A stretch of 64,000 nt of DNA, taken from assembly GCA_022843585.1 (NCBI GenBank), contig JALHNJ010000008.1:62001-126000 (forward strand), given 5' to 3'. Below are positions 55,233-64,000 of the stretch, piece after piece. Under the pieces are notes generated by a model, which saw nothing but the letters and a program-made list of their open reading frames with translations, was not told the DNA's origin and made no database searches. The first letter of the stretch is position 1. The number at the start of each line of letters is the position of its first letter. The position numbers and the translations under genes are program-made. The DNA is from Chitinophagaceae bacterium (GTDB lineage: Bacteria > Bacteroidota > Bacteroidia > Chitinophagales > Chitinophagaceae).

Positions 55233-57066
55233 CCTTATTCACCGCCTCATCCATTAGTCGTTCAGCATATGGTCTTGAGATTTCATTTAGTTTTTCGATA
55301 GCAGTTTGAATTGAATCTTTATTTGCCAAGGGCAACAAGTTAGTCAACTCATTCATGGCATTTTCTGTTTTACTTAATTCATCAGCAGTTAGAAAAGAAC
55401 GATTCTTTTTCAAAAATTGGCTTGTAGTATCCAATAAAATGGTTGCTTCAGTTTGTGCTTCAACTAATGCTCTTATTTGTATATCTTCTTTTGCATGAGT
55501 AATAGATGCAAAAAGCATTTTTTCTACTTCATCATCTGTTAACCCATACTGGGGTTTTACTTCGATAGTTTGCTCTACGCCGCTTCTTAACTCTTTGGCT
55601 TTTACCTGAAGAATACCATCTGCATTAATCAAAAAAGATATTTCTACTTTAGGCAATCCTGCCGGCATACCGGGAATTCCTGAGAGGCTGAATTCGGCAA
55701 GTTTTCTATTATCCTTTACTAAATCTCTTTCCCCTTGGTAAACGGCAATCCGCATACTTCCCTGCCCATCTTTTTGTGTAGTGTATTGACGGGAGGCCTT
55801 AGAAGGTATTTTAGAATTACGAGCCATTAGCACATCCATTAATCCACCCATTGTTTCAATGCCAAGTGATAATGGAGTAATATCCAGCAATAAAAGATCT
55901 TTATTGTTTCCGGCAAGAATATCGGCTTGTATAGCAGCTCCAAGTGCTACTACTTCATCTGGGTCCAATGAATCATTGATTTTTCTTTGAAAAAAATCCC
56001 CCACCATTTTCTTCACCATTGGCACTCTGGTTGAACCTCCTACCATTACTATTTCATCAATACTACCAACTGTAAGACCAGCATCGCTAAGAGCATTTTT
56101 GCAACAAACAATTGTTTTGTCAACAAATTGTTTTATCAATTGCTCAAATTCAATCCTGGATAAATGCACTTTTTTATCAATAACATTTCCAGCAAATGAA
56201 TCTTTTGAGCTCAGGTAAATTTTGGCTTCTTCTGCAAGTAGGCGTAATTCTTGAGAAAGGTTTTTATTCTCAGACAATTCACTTTCCGATATTCCTATCT
56301 GAAAAATCCAATGCTTTACGATAGCACTATCAAAGTCATCTCCTCCAAGATAGGTATCTCCATTGGTGGATAGCACTTCAAATATGCCTCCTGCAATTCT
56401 TAGTACGGATATATCAAAAGTTCCTCCACCCAGATCATAAACAGCAATAGTTTTAATTTCATCTTTATTCAAGCCTATTCCGTATGCAAGGCTTGCAGCT
56501 GTAGGCTCATTAACTATACGCAACACATCGAGGCCTGCTAGTTTTCCGGCATCTCTTGTTGCTTGTCGTTGCGAATCGTTAAAGTAGGCGGGAACAGTTA
56601 TTACCGCTTTGTTGACCGGAGTTTTGAGAATATGTTCTGCTCTTGTTTTAAGCTCCTTTAATATCAAAGAAGACAACTCAACAGGTGAGTAGAACTTATC
56701 ACCCGCCTGAACTTTTACAAGACTATCGGTATTATCATCAATTACTTTATAAGTAAAAAAGGAAGATGTGTTACGAACATCATTGTAGGATTTACCCATT
56801 AATCTTTTAACGGAAAAAATTGTGTTCTGTGGTTCCTTTATAAGGTATTTTTTGGCATCATCTCCAACGGAGATACCAGCTGCTTCGCCAAAATGAATAA
56901 CAGATGGCACTAATGCATTTCCGTCAAACTCCTTCAACACCACTGGCTTTTTGCTATCTGGATGTATTACAGCCACTAAACTGTTGGTAGTTCCTAAGTC
57001 AATACCCACAATCATTTCTTGTTGCTGAATACTTCCCGTTGCTATGTTGATGCCAATTTTTGCCAT
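55210..57066 (-). CDS. hscA: Hsp70-family chaperone HscA (Fe-S cluster assembly type)
   Basis: 618 aa from the ATG at 57066 (MAKIGINIATGSIQQQEMIVGIDLGTTNS); the frame is open 27 codons further but the -7 element at 57086-57093 lies within that part. Actin-like ATPase: IDLGTTNSLVAV, VYDLGGGTFDISVL, GGSTRVPMVKKM. The extended N-terminus before the first strand and the C-terminal QYGLTDDEVEKMLFASITHA resemble HscA rather than DnaK. Assists Fe-S cluster transfer from IscU. The other isc genes are not adjacent. Confidence 0.85.
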   Translation of the reverse strand: MAKIGINIATGSIQQQEMIVGIDLGTTNSLVAVIHPDSKKPVVLKEFDGNALVPSVIHFGEAAGISVGDDAKKYLIKEPQNTIFSVKRLMGKSYNDVRNTSSFFTYKVIDDNTDSLVKVQAGDKFYSPVELSSLILKELKTRAEHILKTPVNKAVITVPAYFNDSQRQATRDAGKLAGLDVLRIVNEPTAASLAYGIGLNKDEIKTIAVYDLGGGTFDISVLRIAGGIFEVLSTNGDTYLGGDDFDSAIVKHWIFQIGISESELSENKNLSQELRLLAEEAKIYLSSKDSFAGNVIDKKVHLSRIEFEQLIKQFVDKTIVCCKNALSDAGLTVGSIDEIVMVGGSTRVPMVKKMVGDFFQRKINDSLDPDEVVALGAAIQADILAGNNKDLLLLDITPLSLGIETMGGLMDVLMARNSKIPSKASRQYTTQKDGQGSMRIAVYQGERDLVKDNRKLAEFSLSGIPGMPAGLPKVEISFLINADGILQVKAKELRSGVEQTIEVKPQYGLTDDEVEKMLFASITHAKEDIQIRALVEAQTEATILLDTTSQFLKKNRSFLTADELSKTENAMNELTNLLPLANKDSIQTAIEKLNEISRPYAERLMDEAVNKAMKGKVI

Positions 57067-57085
57067 TTCAAGAATTAAAGGTCTG

Positions 57086-57093
57086 CAAATGTA
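57086..57093 (-). promoter_or_regulatory. -7 element of hscA
   Basis: CAAATGTA, TACATTTG on the minus strand, about 20 bases before the ATG at 57066. No clear -33; it supports the shorter hscA start. Confidence 0.45.
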
Positions 57094-57150
57094 TAACAAG
57101 TCAGGCGGAGGATGTTTTGAAAAAGGGAACTTTTGTGTGTCTACCACCTG

Positions 57151-57184
57151 AAAATAAAAAAGGAGAGTGATTTACACTCTCCTT
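57151..57184 (-). terminator. rho-independent terminator after the C25 peptidase gene
   Basis: AGGAGAGTG (57161-57169) and CACTCTCCT (57175-57183), loop ATTTA; minus-strand tail TTTTTATTTT. It lies 21 bases past the stop at 57205. Confidence 0.92.
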
Positions 57185-57204
57185 TAAGCCTTATAGATTG
57201 CTGA

Positions 57205-60200
57205 TTATCGCATCAGGTACATTTTACCGTAACCTTTGTTAAAGTATTTGTCAGTTTTATCGCTCTGTGATTTATACTTATCCAGCGATTTGCCATTCAA
57301 GTTTGTAACTACGCGGTAGAGATAAATACCATTTGCCAATTTTTGTCCGTACTGATCGGTACCATCCCATTTAAACTCGGTTATATTACGCCCAATTTGC
57401 AATGGCCCTAATTCATCTTTTGTGATTTCCCGAACAATTTTTCCGGTAATAGTCATTATCTCAATCTTTATGTTCTGTGGAACTTCGCTACCTGTTATGG
57501 TGAAAACGAAGGCCGTTGATGTTGTAAAAGGATTTGGATAATTGAGCATATTTGAAATCATTGGCTTATTAATCACTTCAAATATTATTCTATACTCAAT
57601 TGCACCTGCTGCGTTTTCGCTTCTATCCTTACCTGTTACAATTAACTCGTATTCTCCATCCTCGGTAAAGTATGGTTTAAAATTAATCATCGCTGTGTTA
57701 TCAACACTTGGCGCCTGACCAGCTGGTGTAAACTGTAATGTATCATTATTAAAGTAAAATCTTCTTATAGCTCCGTTGGGGTAACGAACATTCAATGTAA
57801 GCAATGAAGTATCATTCAGTATCATCCACCTTGCTTCGTCCTTGAGTTTAACAACAATATCAGGCTTTGAAGAAACAATATCTCTATTCAAAATATGCAC
57901 TCCATCAAACGTAACATCCAACAATGGATTGAGGCTATCGGGCTTTACATACAAATTGCGGAATGCAAAATTATTAAAATGATATTGCTCTGGCTGGTCA
58001 TCATCTGGGTTTACTTCCAGGTACAAAGTGTTTAATCCAGAGAAATTTTCCGTATTGATTAATGCTCCTACATGCAGGGTATCATTTACCGGATCATTAC
58101 CCGGAAGGGGTCTTTTTCTTGGTAGTGGAATTATATGAGGCACATTATTTTTGTCTGTAATTACCATTTTTACTTTTACACTATCAAAGTCTACATGGGT
58201 TACATTTTTAAACGCAATTTTAAAGTCTAGAGGTTCTCCCACATCAACAGTATCTTTTACTTTTAAAAATATATTGGCAGCCATTGCCCCTTCAGGAACC
58301 GGGTCGTAAGTAATTTTCCAAAATTTCAATTGGTATGCCGTGTAATTAATAGAATCAGCATTTCGCATTCTTAATTTTAAATATGGATAAGCTTCGGCAT
58401 CAATAGAACTAATATTAAAATCTTGCTGATTAATATCCAATCCAGAAAATAAAAGAGACTCATTACCTGAACCTTCAACACCAATAACATCAACCGTTGG
58501 CGCATCACCAGGTGTTACATCAGGAGCCTCTGTTCCGCGCCATTGTATTTCTTTCCAGGCCTTAGCTTTTCCAAAAGCAGGTGATGTAATATAACCAACA
58601 GTATCGGGAGTCATAAAATCTCTGGTCATTGATACTAAATCAAACTGGCCGACACTCATTGCGGAAGACGGCGCAAAACCTGTATTCCCTTTTATATACA
58701 TATGAATAAATGATCTCGGCTGGTTAAATGAATCAAGAACATTAAACCCAACATTCTTTAATTTATGATATAAAGTATTGCCAGCCCCATTGATACCTTC
58801 GTCAGCAATCCAAGAATCAATATACCCACCAGCAGGTTGTCCGGCGTTCATTATATTTCTAACCACCACAATGTAACCAGGAGGAATTGAGTCCATAAAA
58901 TCCATAGCCAACTTTCTGGTTGCCGGGGTCATATAACTGTACTCATAATTCCATTGTCTGCTTGGTTGGCATGGTAAAGCTGAACCATACCTGCCCGTTA
59001 GATTTTTATCCGCTTGAAATGTAAGAGGGTTAAAAATATTGAAAATAAGAGAAAAACCTACACAAGCACTCCGTATAAAAGGAACACCATCAGGAGACAC
59101 AATTAAATCCCCTTCTTGTCCTGTCGCAGATCCAAACACACCATTCTTTGCAAAAATAAAATGTTCTGTAGAATCAAATTTCCAGGTTCTGATTTGACCA
59201 TCCAATGTAATATTATCGTGGTCAGACTTAAGGTGTTGAAAATAATGGCCCTGACTGAATCCTAAATCGCTATTAGGCAGGTAAATAAATGAAGAAGTAT
59301 TCCAAAGTGGAGAACCAGATGTTGGAACCGCCCCAACCCTCCAATAATAAACAGCACTATCCTGAAATGCGAAACCGGGAATAAATTCTAATACACCACC
59401 TGTTGAATTTATTGATCTTGTAACTTTTAATGGCGAATTAAACAGCTCAGTTGTATCAATCTCCATATTATATTGACGGAGGGAAACAAACGGATTAGCC
59501 GTTGTTGCTATTAATTTAATATCCTGTCTGTTAACAATTGAATAAGGATAAGGATAGATGGGACGAGCCTCGTCTTCGAAAATAAATACATCCTTAGTAA
59601 TCGTATTATTTGTTTCGTATAGCTCATCAACTGAATTATCTGCATCTACTGTTACAGTAATCTTATTGAGGCCTTTATCCCTTGTAGCTACAATGGGTAT
59701 ATTAAAACTGAGAGAATCCGCAAAACGAATACCTGGAATAGTTTCTCTATGAATTACTTCAGTTGTAAGATCAGGATAAGTTCGCTTTACTTCTATAACT
59801 ATCTCCTTATTAGTAGCTCTGCCTAAATTCAAAAACTTAGCGTCAACTTTAAAAAAAGGCTCTGCCACTGAAATAAACGTTGGTGAAACTTTAACCAAGG
59901 GATCTTCAATAGCATAATCAGGCTTATCAAATGCATGTAATTTCAATGCAGGATCTCCATGCAAAGTTGTCTGTTCACATTGCATTCTTGCATAAAAATC
60001 GTTTTGTGTAGTGAGATTAAAGGTCTGAGTTATAGCCTCTTTCATTATCTCCCCAATTGATTTACCATACTTAGTTTTTGAGAAAGCATCATAAGTCCGG
60101 GTATTATATATATCCAGATAATGAACAATTCCCAGAGAGCTGCTTGCTAATGATGCTACACCACCCCGTTCATTTGCCAATACATATTTTTCAGATATAG

Positions 60201-62262
60201 TTTCATTGGTTTGTAGTCGTGCAAGATTAAAATTGAAAAAATTACCGGCGTTACAACCAAGAAAAATAAATACTGGGTATTTCCCCTGGTTGTTATAGTT
60301 CTCTGGATCATCAAGGTTATACTCAAGTGTAGTCGCAGAAGAGTGACCAAAATATGTAACCACTCCTATTCCTTCAGTAAAGAGGCTTTTTAACCTCGCA
60401 CTATTTGATTGCTCAACAGGGTCCGTAGACGTTTTACTAAATGTATGAACGTTAGCACCAAAAAGTGTATCCTGAGCTATGGCCTTGTAGTTCGTCATAT
60501 TGATATCGAGTATAGACTGTAAATTCTGATCGCTGGCACCAACTATATGCACTATATTTTTCTTCCACTGCTGAATGCCTATAGAAGGAGACGAGATAGC
60601 CTGAGCTTGCTCATACTGTTTTACCTTGTTCAAATACAAACTAACCTCATCAGGCTTTATTACTGAAAGACGACCAATAGGGGTAATCGGAATTTCACTT
60701 CCCGGCTCGCAGCTTAACAATATATCGGAACCCGGGCTACCAAAAGATGGTATTAAGGCCAATTTACTAATGTCGGGGTGTGCCCTGTTACTACGATACT
60801 GATAATACAAAACAGATTTCCCAATAAGAAAAACATTCTTGATCTCACCTGTAGTAAAATTTCTTCTTGCCCACATTAAAAAGTTTCTAATACCCAGTGG
60901 AGTTTTTGTAATACCAAAGCCAAATTGATCAATCAGCTCATCAATCATATAAATTTTTGCATTAAACCCGCCGCCGAGAGCAGAGCTTCTATATGCTTTA
61001 TATTCTTCAACTGGATTTATTCCTCCTGTCCCATTAAGTAATGCCGGGTGACTGATGATTAAATAATTTCCTTGATTTGCAGCATTAGTAAAATTTACAA
61101 AATTGCGTTGTTGAGCATTGGTAATTGCTGCAATATTTGATGCATCATGACTAACGAGAATAAGCTTTCTGGCACTTGCAGATGGAAGCAGCAATACTTT
61201 TAATAAAATAGGATTATCTATGTTAACGACATATCTTTTCCCATTTGTAATATCATACAGTATTGGCGCTGTACCGTTATGATTAAAGTTTGTAATCTCT
61301 AAATAATTTCCTGCAGGATTTGCTGATAATTCGAAATAAAAATTTTTATTGCCGCCAAAATCAAAAATGCGGGGATAAATCAATTGATGCTTGGCTATTA
61401 CCATCCTGTTATTTGCCGTAGTAGAAGCATTTTTTATTTGAATAGCTGCGGTTCCAGAACTGATATCTGCTAACGGAACTGTTGCAGTGGCTTTGATATA
61501 ATCAAAAAAGTCCATTGTTTGATTTAGAATAGGACTACCGTTTATAGTCACTTCAACTTGTCGTGGTGTTAATGAATTACCTGCTGCGTTAAGTTTAAAA
61601 ATAGCATTAGGCGCACCAGTACCATTAAATACATGGAGGTTTGAAAGTGTGACAGTACGTATACCACCTGTACCAATATTTGCAGAAGTTAAACCTTCAC
61701 CAATATCATAGGCCGAAGAATAAATGGTAGATCCAACCACAGCCCCAAAGCCCTGATTAAAAATTTCATTATAAAAGGTTTCTTCATTATGTATAAAATA
61801 TGGTTCAACAGTTGGTAGTGGCCCACTCAAATTATTAGGTGTTGGCGAAAATCTTAAATTACTACCTGATGTATTTACTGTAAGAAAAAATGCAGCAGTA
61901 TCTGTCTGTCCATTCCATTTTTCATTTAGCTGATAATCTGGATTTCTGTACAAATCTTTGTCTGGCTTTCCATCAGCCATTTCACCCCAAAACTCAATAT
62001 AATCGCTGCTTCCCATTATACCTGTTTGTACAGATGTATATAATGTAATCTGCTCGCCATTGCGCCATAATTGAAAATGTTCAGCCGGAACAGCTCCTAA
62101 TCCCAATGAAGAAAGAGTAGGTTGACTTATTCTGTATAAACCAGTGGTCCAAACTGGAAATTTATAATACGTTTTATTATAATCAATCCACTCGTTATTA
62201 AATGTCTGCGATTGTGCAAAAAGACTTACAAAAATCGACAGCGTAAGTAAAAATTTTTTCAT
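57205..62262 (-). CDS. C25-family (gingipain-like) cysteine peptidase, putative T9SS sortase PorU2
   Basis: 1685 aa from the ATG at 62262 (signal MKKFLLTLSIFVSLFAQSQ). The C25 core holds a His in VVTYFGHSSATTLEYN (about residue 640) and the nucleophile Cys in FIFLGCNAGNFFN (about 670). It continues through Ig-like beta domains and ends in a type A T9SS sorting domain (MLNYPNPFTTSTAFVF, GQKLANGIYLYRV). PorU attaches T9SS cargo to surface A-LPS; the long size and the neighbouring PorV-like gene suit the PorU2/PorV2 type rather than canonical PorU. It is 29 bases after that gene, on the same strand. Confidence 0.8.
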   Translation of the reverse strand: MKKFLLTLSIFVSLFAQSQTFNNEWIDYNKTYYKFPVWTTGLYRISQPTLSSLGLGAVPAEHFQLWRNGEQITLYTSVQTGIMGSSDYIEFWGEMADGKPDKDLYRNPDYQLNEKWNGQTDTAAFFLTVNTSGSNLRFSPTPNNLSGPLPTVEPYFIHNEETFYNEIFNQGFGAVVGSTIYSSAYDIGEGLTSANIGTGGIRTVTLSNLHVFNGTGAPNAIFKLNAAGNSLTPRQVEVTINGSPILNQTMDFFDYIKATATVPLADISSGTAAIQIKNASTTANNRMVIAKHQLIYPRIFDFGGNKNFYFELSANPAGNYLEITNFNHNGTAPILYDITNGKRYVVNIDNPILLKVLLLPSASARKLILVSHDASNIAAITNAQQRNFVNFTNAANQGNYLIISHPALLNGTGGINPVEEYKAYRSSALGGGFNAKIYMIDELIDQFGFGITKTPLGIRNFLMWARRNFTTGEIKNVFLIGKSVLYYQYRSNRAHPDISKLALIPSFGSPGSDILLSCEPGSEIPITPIGRLSVIKPDEVSLYLNKVKQYEQAQAISSPSIGIQQWKKNIVHIVGASDQNLQSILDINMTNYKAIAQDTLFGANVHTFSKTSTDPVEQSNSARLKSLFTEGIGVVTYFGHSSATTLEYNLDDPENYNNQGKYPVFIFLGCNAGNFFNFNLARLQTNETISEKYVLANERGGVASLASSSLGIVHYLDIYNTRTYDAFSKTKYGKSIGEIMKEAITQTFNLTTQNDFYARMQCEQTTLHGDPALKLHAFDKPDYAIEDPLVKVSPTFISVAEPFFKVDAKFLNLGRATNKEIVIEVKRTYPDLTTEVIHRETIPGIRFADSLSFNIPIVATRDKGLNKITVTVDADNSVDELYETNNTITKDVFIFEDEARPIYPYPYSIVNRQDIKLIATTANPFVSLRQYNMEIDTTELFNSPLKVTRSINSTGGVLEFIPGFAFQDSAVYYWRVGAVPTSGSPLWNTSSFIYLPNSDLGFSQGHYFQHLKSDHDNITLDGQIRTWKFDSTEHFIFAKNGVFGSATGQEGDLIVSPDGVPFIRSACVGFSLIFNIFNPLTFQADKNLTGRYGSALPCQPSRQWNYEYSYMTPATRKLAMDFMDSIPPGYIVVVRNIMNAGQPAGGYIDSWIADEGINGAGNTLYHKLKNVGFNVLDSFNQPRSFIHMYIKGNTGFAPSSAMSVGQFDLVSMTRDFMTPDTVGYITSPAFGKAKAWKEIQWRGTEAPDVTPGDAPTVDVIGVEGSGNESLLFSGLDINQQDFNISSIDAEAYPYLKLRMRNADSINYTAYQLKFWKITYDPVPEGAMAANIFLKVKDTVDVGEPLDFKIAFKNVTHVDFDSVKVKMVITDKNNVPHIIPLPRKRPLPGNDPVNDTLHVGALINTENFSGLNTLYLEVNPDDDQPEQYHFNNFAFRNLYVKPDSLNPLLDVTFDGVHILNRDIVSSKPDIVVKLKDEARWMILNDTSLLTLNVRYPNGAIRRFYFNNDTLQFTPAGQAPSVDNTAMINFKPYFTEDGEYELIVTGKDRSENAAGAIEYRIIFEVINKPMISNMLNYPNPFTTSTAFVFTITGSEVPQNIKIEIMTITGKIVREITKDELGPLQIGRNITEFKWDGTDQYGQKLANGIYLYRVVTNLNGKSLDKYKSQSDKTDKYFNKGYGKMYLMR

Positions 62263-62291
62263 GAAAGCAGGTTTTATCAGGTACAATTAGT

Positions 62292-63404
62292 TTAGTTCGT
62301 TTTTTCTTTTCTTCCTACAAGGTTTAGTTGCAGAGAAAATACATGGGTAAATAAAGGGTTCGATTGGTTGGCCAGATTAGTAAATGAATAATCGATCGTA
62401 ACATTTTGAATACGAAATCCAGCTCCGGCACTTGGCTGATAAACCCATACTTTTCTTTGGTTTATCGTATCACCATCTGCCAGTGCTTTTTGAAAATTAT
62501 TTATCCCACCCCGTAGAAAAAAAATATTATTTACATTTAATTCTAAACCCAATTTTGGATCGGCGCTTACCGGATTAGAACTAATCAGCGTATTTCGTTG
62601 CCCATCAAATGTTACATCAATATTTGCTTCGGCTAATAAACTTGATTTTTTACCCAACAAAAACTCTCTGGCAATACCTAACACCACTCTTGGAGCAGTA
62701 AGCTCTGTTGATTTAACAGGAATCTCGTTATTCGTAAGGTATAAAACCTCTTTCTCCCTTTCTGTAAAAGTGAATGACCATGCATTAAAAGTGCTGGTAA
62801 TATCCCTGCCAGCGATACCAAAACGCCATTTATTGCTGCGAATCTGCAAACCTGCATCTAAACCAAATCCCCAGGCTTTTGCAAACTTGCCTACACTACG
62901 ATGAATGACTTTTGCATTTAAACCAAAGTTTATATTCTTATTAGCCTTCTCTTTTATTTTTTGTGCAAACGAAAAAATAAATGCATAGTCTGCAGAAGAA
63001 AAGGCCTGTATATTATTATAATTAATGGAACCATCCGGCTCTACCAAAAACAAGGTATTCATAATGTCATCAACAGCGAAGCGTAAACCAGTTATACCGA
63101 TTGTACGTTTGTTGTTTGAAGTAGGAAGAGCAATACTGGCATAATCATATTTACCAATACCAGCAAAATACTCCGCATGCATCAGGTTAATTTGAGGATT
63201 GTCTTTAACACCAACAAGGCCGGCTGGGTTCCAATAACCTGCAGTACCATCATTAACAGACGCCACCTGGGCGCTACCCATAGCTAAGCCCCGGGCACCG
63301 GCTCCAATATTTAAAAACTCATTGGAATACTTTCTGAATTGTGCGTTGGCAGAAAAGAAAAATAAAGTTGTAATTAGGGGTAGGTATAAGCGGTTCGTTT
63401 TCAT
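62292..63404 (-). CDS. PorV/PorQ-family outer-membrane protein, putative PorV2
   Basis: 370 aa with a signal peptide (RLYLPLITTLFFFSANAQ). The block FLNIGAGARGLAMGSAQVAS then YWNPAGLVGV is the N-terminal signature of the PorV/PorQ family (UPF0164-like barrels); beta-strands follow to the C-terminal. PorV carries T9SS cargo from the translocon to PorU; the pairing with a C25 peptidase suggests PorV2. It opens the operon that ends in the peptidase. Confidence 0.8.
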   Translation of the reverse strand: MKTNRLYLPLITTLFFFSANAQFRKYSNEFLNIGAGARGLAMGSAQVASVNDGTAGYWNPAGLVGVKDNPQINLMHAEYFAGIGKYDYASIALPTSNNKRTIGITGLRFAVDDIMNTLFLVEPDGSINYNNIQAFSSADYAFIFSFAQKIKEKANKNINFGLNAKVIHRSVGKFAKAWGFGLDAGLQIRSNKWRFGIAGRDITSTFNAWSFTFTEREKEVLYLTNNEIPVKSTELTAPRVVLGIAREFLLGKKSSLLAEANIDVTFDGQRNTLISSNPVSADPKLGLELNVNNIFFLRGGINNFQKALADGDTINQRKVWVYQPSAGAGFRIQNVTIDYSFTNLANQSNPLFTHVFSLQLNLVGRKEKTN

Positions 63405-63580
63405 TCATAGAATTTTCTAATAAGCAAATGGTAGAGGTATGCTTTCATTAAGTACGGGATTCTTGTAAAATTAGTCTTAAAGCCTGTAAAATCATAGGTT
63501 TGGTGGCAAAAAGAACAGATATTGAAAACGAATTAATTAGAAAAATATTGCCTTTGAGAACAGACTATAAGATTCTCCCT

Positions 63581-63588
63581 TACTTTTG
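63581..63588 (+). promoter_or_regulatory. -7 element of tyrS
   Basis: TACTTTTG matches TAnnTTTG 20 bases before the tyrS ATG. A TTTG at 63553-63556 is 24 bases upstream, looser than usual. Confidence 0.5.
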
Positions 63589-63608
63589 TGTAAATCACTG
63601 CTTTAGAT

Positions 63609-64000
63609 ATGAATTTGATAGAAGAATTACGTTGGAGAGGAATGATTTCGGACATTATGCCCGGAACTGAAGAACAACTTAAAAAAGAGGTTACTACCGG
63701 GTATATTGGTTTTGACCCTACTGCGGACAGTCTCCATATTGGCAGCCTGGTACCCATAATTCTATTAATTCATTTTCAAAAAGCTGGACATAAACCCATT
63801 GCATTGATTGGTGGTGCCACAGGAATGGTAGGCGACCCCAGCGGAAAAAGCGAAGAAAGAAATCTACTCAGTGAAGAGGCATTGCAAAAGAATGTGGCGG
63901 GTATAAAAGCACAATTAGAAAAATTTCTTGACTTTAACCCATCGCTCCCGAATGCTGCGGAGCTAGTCAACAACTATGACTGGTTCAAAGCTATTTCTTT
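63609..64000 (+). CDS. tyrS: tyrosyl-tRNA synthetase, N-terminal part (runs off the window)
   Basis: 130 codons. [20 protein letters not shown], then [19 protein letters not shown] with the HIGH-like HIGS signature, and [20 protein letters not shown], all typical of bacterial TyrRS. It charges tRNA-Tyr. The C-terminal catalytic half (KMSKS loop) and S4 domain lie beyond the window. Divergent from the PorV2-like gene. Confidence 0.95.
   Translation, partial: MNLIEELRWRGMISDIMPGTEEQLKKEVTTGYIGFDPTADSLHIGSLVPIILLIHFQKAGHKPIALIGGATGMVGDPSGKSEERNLLSEEALQKNVAGIKAQLEKFLDFNPSLPNAAELVNNYDWFKAIS

Noticed and set aside
57067-57147. 27-codon N-terminal extension of hscA
   Set aside because: Contains the hscA -7 element; the conserved N-terminus begins at 57066.

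Overview
The window reads as chromosomal DNA of a Bacteroidota bacterium, most likely in or near the Chitinophagaceae. Three signs point there. The -7 promoter element TAnnTTTG recurs in front of operons, and nearly all starts lack a Shine-Dalgarno sequence. There are type IX secretion proteins (a PorU2/PorV2-like pair and a T9SS-sorted protein). The gene families are also typical: an HscA-type Hsp70, PagL-like acyloxyacyl hydrolase, YfhO-like membrane protein and DnaQ/GIY-YIG fusion. No phage, insertion sequence, CRISPR array, rRNA operon or plasmid gene was recognised, so this is mostly core genome with a few lineage-specific patches.

Layout. 1-6.5 kb: end of an agmatine-deiminase-like gene, lipid A deacylase-like protein, accC-accB (acetyl-CoA carboxylase), efp, two tandem thioredoxin-like exported proteins, malate dehydrogenase. 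6.5-20.7 kb: small membrane protein, RlmK-like rRNA methyltransferase, DnaQ/GIY-YIG nuclease, thioesterase, FKBP isomerase, T9SS-sorted protein, cmk, clpC, STAS protein and rnz, an esterase between two paralogous small exported proteins, dapA, accA. 20.9 kb: tRNA-Asp. 21-32 kb: L,D-transpeptidase-like protein; a tightly overlapping run of Gfo/Idh oxidoreductase, undecaprenyl-phosphate sugar transferase, M1 peptidase and FemAB/GNAT-like protein; ispD; asparaginase; a membrane protein; rfaE1; OmpH/Skp-like protein.

32-49 kb is the transcription and translation core, on the minus strand: tRNA-Thr(TGT)-Tyr-Gly-Thr(GGT)-tuf, tRNA-Trp-secE-nusG, rplK-rplA-rplJ-rplL, rpoB-rpoC, with hpf, a Xer recombinase and rpsU just upstream. 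The tRNA order matches E. coli thrU-tyrU-glyT-thrT-tufB. A plus-strand helix-hairpin-helix gene separates rplL from rpoB, and rpoB and rplK each have a recognisable promoter of their own.

49-64 kb: ribE, then an acyltransferase, radical SAM/SPASM enzyme, short-chain dehydrogenase and YfhO-like membrane protein that look like one operon of unknown product; hscA; the PorV2/PorU2-like operon; and the start of tyrS.

The observations most worth following are: a strong Shine-Dalgarno sequence, apparently inside a hairpin, in front of rpsU; the radical-SAM envelope operon; the split rplL/rpoB cluster; UvrC-like cysteines in the DnaQ/GIY-YIG protein; and a 27-bp inverted repeat bracketing the tRNA cluster.
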